A stretch of 64,000 nt of DNA from Youngiibacter fragilis 232.1. Lineage in GTDB: Bacteria > Bacillota > Clostridia > Clostridiales > Clostridiaceae. The position numbers and the translations under genes are program-made. The notes beneath the pieces were generated by a model. The model was not told the origin of the DNA, did no database searches, and saw nothing but the letters and a program-made list of their open reading frames with translations. This document shows positions 60,029-64,000 of the stretch, in pieces; position 1 is the first letter of the stretch; the number at the start of each line of letters is the position of its first letter. Location of the stretch: contig NZ_AXUN02000189.1 of NCBI RefSeq assembly GCF_000495435.3, forward strand, positions 1 to 64,000, written 5' to 3'.

Positions 60029-60802
60029 TTAATCAACCTGAATTACCTTGATCCCCTTTGCTTCCAGCCTCTTTATGGCCTCAGGGTTCGCGGAGCTGTC
60101 GGTAATAAGATGTGTGATAAGTGGAAGCTCTGCAGTCAGGAAATTATGTTCAATCCCTACCTTTGGTCCCTGAGCCACGATTATCCTCTGTCCCTTGCAC
60201 CTTTCAAGCATGACCCTATTGACCGCCACTTCCTGGATTACCGAAGTTGTGATACCTCTTTCATTGATTCCTGAGACCCCGATTATGCATTTCGTCGCTG
60301 AGATCTTGTTGAATATCGAGATGGCATAATCTCCTACCATGGACTGCTTGCGTTCGTAAACCTCGCCGCCGGTCAGTATGAGGTCGATATTTGGATTCTT
60401 TGGTATGCTAAGAGCCTTTCCGTTGTTTGTTATTACCGTAGCCCTTTTTTCTATGTTCGACATAGCCAGCAATGCTGTGCTGGAGGAGTTTATGAATACT
60501 GTATCGCCGGTTTCGATAAGGCTTGCGGCTGCTTTGGCGATGGCTATCTTCTTGTGGTCAAGCTCTTCATTAGTAGGAAGATACGTAGGGTCTTCTCCAA
60601 GTGCATCCTGAATAAGTATGGCTCCACCGTAGAATCTTTCTACCAGACCTCTTTCCTCAAAGCTTTGAAGGTCTCTTCTTATTGTAAGAGGAGAAACGCC
60701 GAACATCCTGGATGCATCATCAACCTGAATCGATCCGTTCTCCTTGAGGTATTGAATCAGCTTCTCCTGCCTTTTTGTCACAATCCCTATACTTGATTTC
60801 AT
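60029..60802 (-). CDS. DeoR/GlpR-family transcriptional regulator
   Basis: A 257-residue protein with the N-terminal DeoR helix-turn-helix (TKRQEKLIQYLKENGSIQV, then FGVSPLTIRRDL) and a sugar-phosphate sensor domain (INSSSTALLAMS, NNGKALSI, GGEVYERKQSMVG). It is divergent from the ula-type operon and is its likely repressor, as UlaR is in enteric bacteria, with a phosphorylated intermediate as effector. Confidence 0.92.
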   Translation of the reverse strand: MKSSIGIVTKRQEKLIQYLKENGSIQVDDASRMFGVSPLTIRRDLQSFEERGLVERFYGGAILIQDALGEDPTYLPTNEELDHKKIAIAKAAASLIETGDTVFINSSSTALLAMSNIEKRATVITNNGKALSIPKNPNIDLILTGGEVYERKQSMVGDYAISIFNKISATKCIIGVSGINERGITTSVIQEVAVNRVMLERCKGQRIIVAQGPKVGIEHNFLTAELPLITHLITDSSANPEAIKRLEAKGIKVIQVD

Positions 60803-61257
60803 GAACTCCCCACCAGCCTTTTACCGACTTATTAACTTAAGTGTATATCATCAAAGGTCATAATTCAATCAAAAACATTCAAAAAGTTCATAAAATCGAA
60901 GTCTGAGTGTTAACTGGCATTACTGTTCCGGATTGAAGGTCATTCTGGAGAGTGAACTGGATAGGCGGGATTGAAAAGTCATTGACATATCAGTTTTCAG
61001 TTGACAGCAAAGGTGTTTTAGCCGGCTGACCGTGATATATTCTGATCTTTCATGCTGATCCACCTATAACCAAGTGTTTTTCAAGGGTACTCAGAACATA
61101 CTCAATGTGAGTTATATGGCATATGTTGTTTTACGTGTTTTTGTCAAAGAATTCAAAACGTTCATTTAGCATGATTCACGAACGGTGTTGGTTGAAATTC
61201 CACCAAAAACGTTGAGGCGCAAAGAATATAACGATTTCAAGCCTGTGTTCGGCACTC
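60803..61257. other. long intergenic region between DeoR and ulaG
   Basis: More than 450 bases without a credible gene. It holds several TTCA-type half-sites, for example CATTCAAAAAGTTCAT near 60875 and TTCAAAACGTTCATTT near 61150, that could be regulator sites. Its length suggests additional control, such as catabolite repression, but no clear cre site was found. Confidence 0.5.
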
Positions 61258-61286
61258 TTGTCAAATGATCATTAATCGACTAATAT
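61258..61286 (+). promoter_or_regulatory. promoter of the ula-type operon
   Basis: TTGTCA (61258-61263) and TAATAT (61281-61286) are 17 bp apart. The predicted transcript starts within or just before the palindrome at 61291. Confidence 0.7.
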
Positions 61287-61290
61287 TAGG

Positions 61291-61308
61291 TTAAACAAAT
61301 TTGTTTAA
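61291..61308 (+). promoter_or_regulatory. 18-bp perfect palindrome, probable operator
   Basis: TTAAACAAATTTGTTTAA is its own reverse complement. It starts four bases after the -10 box, at the expected transcription start, where a repressor would block initiation. The divergent DeoR regulator is the natural candidate; another regulator is possible. Confidence 0.6.
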
Positions 61309-61340
61309 GAATGTTATGAATGATTTAACAGGAGGAGAAA

Positions 61341-62405
61341 ATGGCAAGCATCGATAAGATAACTAGAGAGTCCTGGATCCTCAGTACTTTTCCCGAGTGG
61401 GGAACCTGGCTGAATGAAGAGATAGAACAGACTGTTGTAAAGAAGGGTACATTCTCAATGTGGTGGCTGGGATGCACAGGCATCTGGATCAAGTCCGAAG
61501 GCAATGCCAATCTTTGCATAGACTTCTGGGTAGGTTCAGGAAAGAATACGATGAAGAATCCGTATATCAAGCCTGAGCATCAGATGGCCAGAATGGCAGG
61601 CGGAAAGAATCTCCAGCCGAATCTGAGGAATGCTGTCTTTGTAATGGACCCTTTTGAAATAAGGGAAGTAGACGCGATACTTTCAACCCATGACCACAAC
61701 GACCACATAGATGTCAATGTCGCTGCAGCGGTCATGAAGAACTGCAAGGAAGATGTTCCTTTCATCGGCCCTAAGACATGCGTGGAGAAATGGATAGAAT
61801 GGGGAGTACCTGAAGAGAGATGCAGGGTTGTAAAGCCTGGAGATGTTGTTAAAATTAAAGATACCGAAATAGTGGTACTTGATTCATTCGACAGGACAGC
61901 GCTTATAACAGTTCCGAAGGGCGTCACCCTCGAAGGCAACATGCCTGGTGAAATGGATGTAAGGGCAGTCAACTATCTGATAAAGACGCCGGGTGGAAGC
62001 CTCTACCACAGTGGAGACTCACACTACTCGAATTACTACGCAAAGCACGGCAACGACCACGAGATAGATGTATGTCTTGGATCCTACGGTGAGAATCCAA
62101 GAGGAATTACAGACAAGATGACCGAGACTGATATCCTCAGGATGGCAGAAGCACTCAAGGCTAAGGTGGTAATTCCTTTCCACCATGACATATGGACTAA
62201 CTTCCAGGCTGATCCGCAGACTATAGTAGCTCTCTGGGAAATGAAGAGATACAGGCTTCAGTACGGATTTACACCATATATATGGCAGGTAGGCGGAAAG
62301 TTCACTTTCCCTGACGACAAGGACAAGAGGGAATACCATTATCCAAGGGGCTTCGATGATGCCTTCACCGGTGACATAGACCTTCCATTCAGATCATTCC
62401 TGTAA
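61341..62405 (+). CDS. ulaG: L-ascorbate-6-phosphate lactonase
   Basis: UlaG opens the lactone ring of ascorbate 6-phosphate with a metallo-beta-lactamase fold. The 354-residue protein has the metal motif [10 protein letters not shown] near residue 117, a further His in YHSGDSHYS and a terminal His in IPFHHDIW. Length and motifs fit UlaG closely. AGGAGG precedes the ATG. The PTS genes that follow encode the uptake system, although the order with ulaG first differs from enteric operons. Confidence 0.93.
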   Translation: MASIDKITRESWILSTFPEWGTWLNEEIEQTVVKKGTFSMWWLGCTGIWIKSEGNANLCIDFWVGSGKNTMKNPYIKPEHQMARMAGGKNLQPNLRNAVFVMDPFEIREVDAILSTHDHNDHIDVNVAAAVMKNCKEDVPFIGPKTCVEKWIEWGVPEERCRVVKPGDVVKIKDTEIVVLDSFDRTALITVPKGVTLEGNMPGEMDVRAVNYLIKTPGGSLYHSGDSHYSNYYAKHGNDHEIDVCLGSYGENPRGITDKMTETDILRMAEALKAKVVIPFHHDIWTNFQADPQTIVALWEMKRYRLQYGFTPYIWQVGGKFTFPDDKDKREYHYPRGFDDAFTGDIDLPFRSFL

Positions 62406-62410
62406 TAAGG

Positions 62411-62434
62411 TTCCTTCCTGGAAACAGGAAGGAA
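62411..62434 (+). promoter_or_regulatory. GAAA-capped intercistronic hairpin
   Basis: TTCCTTCCTG (62411-62420) pairs perfectly with CAGGAAGGAA (62425-62434) over a GAAA tetraloop. The plus strand then runs into A residues, not T, so this is not a terminator; it may mark RNA processing or stabilise the ulaG message. Confidence 0.55.
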
Positions 62435-62471
62435 AAAAATAGAAGCGAAGTAAACGATTGAAATACTGGAG

Positions 62472-62921
62472 ATGACGAGTTTGATTAAGGAAATCATTGA
62501 AAAGAAGAGATATTCATTCCATGAAGGTTTCGACAGCTGGGAGGAGGCAATACGCGCGGCTTGCATTCCTCTTGTGTCGGACGGCTCGATCGAGGATTTC
62601 TATCCTGACGAGATAATAGCGAATGTCCACAAGTTCGGTCCGTATATCGTCATAGCACCTGATGTGTGCATACCGCATGCTCAGGAGGGGAATGGAGTCA
62701 ATGAAACTGCCATATGCTTCATGAAGACGGAGAGACCTGTCGACTTCGGTCCGGAAGCAGAATATGATGCAACGATTTTCTTTGTCCTTGCATCAACAGA
62801 CAACGATGAACACATGAAGAATCTTGTAGCTCTGGTAGAGCTGCTGGAAAATGAAGAAAAGTTTGAAATACTCAAGGGTTCAAAAAAAATCGAGGATCTG
62901 TATCCTCTAATTAAAGAATAA
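62472..62921 (+). CDS. ulaC: PTS ascorbate/mannitol-type EIIA component
   Basis: A 149-residue EIIA domain. The phosphorylated His is in VCIPHAQEGNG, and the domain ends in the usual helical segment (KKIEDLYPLI). Next to ulaG and a UlaA-like gene it is the ascorbate IIA protein. Start is uncertain: ATG at 62472 has GGAG directly before it, while TTG at 62481 is nine bases from it. Confidence 0.88.
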   Translation: MTSLIKEIIEKKRYSFHEGFDSWEEAIRAACIPLVSDGSIEDFYPDEIIANVHKFGPYIVIAPDVCIPHAQEGNGVNETAICFMKTERPVDFGPEAEYDATIFFVLASTDNDEHMKNLVALVELLENEEKFEILKGSKKIEDLYPLIKE

Positions 62922-62933
62922 GGATGTGCAGTA

Positions 62934-64000
62934 ATGGATCAGGTAATCAATTTTATGATTGGGATATGGAAATTCTTTCAAATCAACATACTCACTAACC
63001 CTGCCTTCTTCGTTGGTTTCATAGTATTCATAGGTTATTTGCTTCTGCAGAAGCCCATATATGATGCATTTGCTGGATTCATAAAGGCCACTGTCGGTTA
63101 TCTTATATTGAATGTCGCTGCAGGCGGACTTGTTTCAAACTTCAGACCGATACTTGCAGGATTAAAGGACAGGTTCAACCTTACTGCCGCAGTAATCGAC
63201 CCCTACTTTGGGCAGGCTGCAGCGCAGAAGGCAATTGAGAACATAGGAAGGTCGTTTGGCCTCATGATGCTGGTCCTCCTGGTGGCGTTCCTCTTCAACA
63301 TCGTCCTTGTCATATTCAGGAAGATAACGAAGGTAAGGACCGTATTCATAACAGGACATATCATGGTACAGCAGAGCTCTACTGCACTTTGGCTCATACT
63401 GTTCGCATTCCCTGCACTTCAGGATACGAGCATAGTGCTTATGCTTGGATTGCTGCTTGGCGCTTACTGGTCAGTCTCATCAAACCTGACTGTCGAATGC
63501 ACACAGGAGCTTACTGACGGAGGCGGATTTGCAATAGGACATCAGCAGATGTTTGGAATATGGGCAGTAGACAAGTTTGCCAAGAAGATGGGTAAGAAGG
63601 GAAGGGCAATTGAAGACCTTAAGCTTCCTGGATTCCTCTCCATATTCAATGACAACGTGGTAGCTACAGGAACACTCATGATCCTTTTCTTCGGAGCCAT
63701 CATGCTGATACTCGGAAAAGACCTCATGATAAAGATAGACCCGGCAGGACTTACAGCTGAAAAGAGCTTCCTGTTCTACATAATGGGTAAGGCGCTTATG
63801 TTCTCGGTATACCTCAGCATACTTCAGCTTGGTGTTAGGATGTTCGTTTCAGAGCTTTCAATATCCTTCCAGGGAATATCCAACAAGCTTCTGCCAGGCT
63901 CAATGCCTGCAGTGGACTGCGCAGCAGTATACGGCTTCGGACACCCTAACGCGGTAACCTTCGGATTCCTCTTCGGAGCACTTGGACAGCTGCTTGCGAT
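62934..64000 (+). CDS. ulaA: PTS ascorbate-specific EIIC component, cut by the window edge
   Basis: The frame starts at ATG 62934 (MDQVINFMIGIWKFF) after AAGG and stays open to base 64000, about 355 residues. UlaA hallmarks are seen: FITGHIMVQQSS, FAIGHQQMFGIW and AVYGFGHPNAVTFGFLFG. Many hydrophobic segments mark it as the membrane channel. The C-terminal part and any IIB gene lie beyond the window. It follows the IIA gene by 12 bases. Confidence 0.93.
   Translation, partial: MDQVINFMIGIWKFFQINILTNPAFFVGFIVFIGYLLLQKPIYDAFAGFIKATVGYLILNVAAGGLVSNFRPILAGLKDRFNLTAAVIDPYFGQAAAQKAIENIGRSFGLMMLVLLVAFLFNIVLVIFRKITKVRTVFITGHIMVQQSSTALWLILFAFPALQDTSIVLMLGLLLGAYWSVSSNLTVECTQELTDGGGFAIGHQQMFGIWAVDKFAKKMGKKGRAIEDLKLPGFLSIFNDNVVATGTLMILFFGAIMLILGKDLMIKIDPAGLTAEKSFLFYIMGKALMFSVYLSILQLGVRMFVSELSISFQGISNKLLPGSMPAVDCAAVYGFGHPNAVTFGFLFGALGQLLA

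Overview
The window reads as a chromosomal segment of a strictly anaerobic, probably Clostridia-type Firmicute. This is an inference from oxygen-sensitive enzymes (2-hydroxyacyl-CoA dehydratases, a glycyl radical enzyme, an Etf with a ferredoxin domain), strong AGGAGG ribosome binding sites, heavy AGG/AGA/ATA codon use and a Clostridia-style selenium gene cluster. No rRNA, tRNA or transposase gene was recognised.

Layout. (1) 1-13081: a complete type I-C CRISPR-Cas locus. The array has 78 repeats and 77 spacers, is read on the minus strand, and is followed by a leader and cas2-cas1-cas4-cas7-cas8c-cas5-cas3, all on the minus strand. A Cas11 small subunit is very probably translated from inside cas8c. 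(2) 13368-21711: a 2-hydroxyacyl-CoA dehydratase operon (activator, two subunits, CaiB-type CoA-transferase), a convergent FadR-type GntR repressor, and a LarA-like racemase plus YkvI-like transporter operon. The two operons share a nearly identical promoter and a 27-bp imperfect palindrome, so they look like one regulon in which a 2-hydroxy acid is imported, epimerised, activated to the CoA thioester and dehydrated. (3) 21848-36895: a cluster bounded by two PucR-type regulators. It holds a MatC-like transporter, a glycyl radical enzyme and its activase, a CitMHS-like transporter, a 29-residue membrane peptide, a CapA-like hydrolase, a second dehydratase pair and a second CaiB-type transferase. 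Several key residues are unusual: GCVD at the thiyl site of the radical enzyme, all three cluster cysteines lost from one dehydratase subunit, and Asn in place of the catalytic Asp in the transferase. This is the best candidate for an undescribed catabolic system. (4) 36947-50072: LysR, then a ligase/CoA-transferase/thiolase/SDR/MaoC operon, a PadR regulator, and a CoA-transferase/acyl-CoA dehydrogenase/EtfB/EtfA/YczE operon. The two operons carry matching 18-bp palindromes placed identically over their -35 boxes, so PadR probably controls both. Together they encode an (R)-hydroxyacyl beta-oxidation cycle, or its reverse, with a CarCDE-like electron-transfer end. (5) 50358-53443: selenium genes selD, yedF, a cysteine desulfurase/selenocysteine lyase-like gene and DUF3343. 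(6) 53467-59764: assorted housekeeping and hypothetical genes. (7) 60029-64000: a DeoR-type regulator divergent from an ascorbate (ula) operon with ulaG, a PTS IIA gene and a IIC gene cut by the window edge.

Gene starts were chosen from ribosome binding sites and often differ from the longest open frame. Functions come from motifs recognised by eye. Substrates of regions 2-4 are not determined by the sequence.
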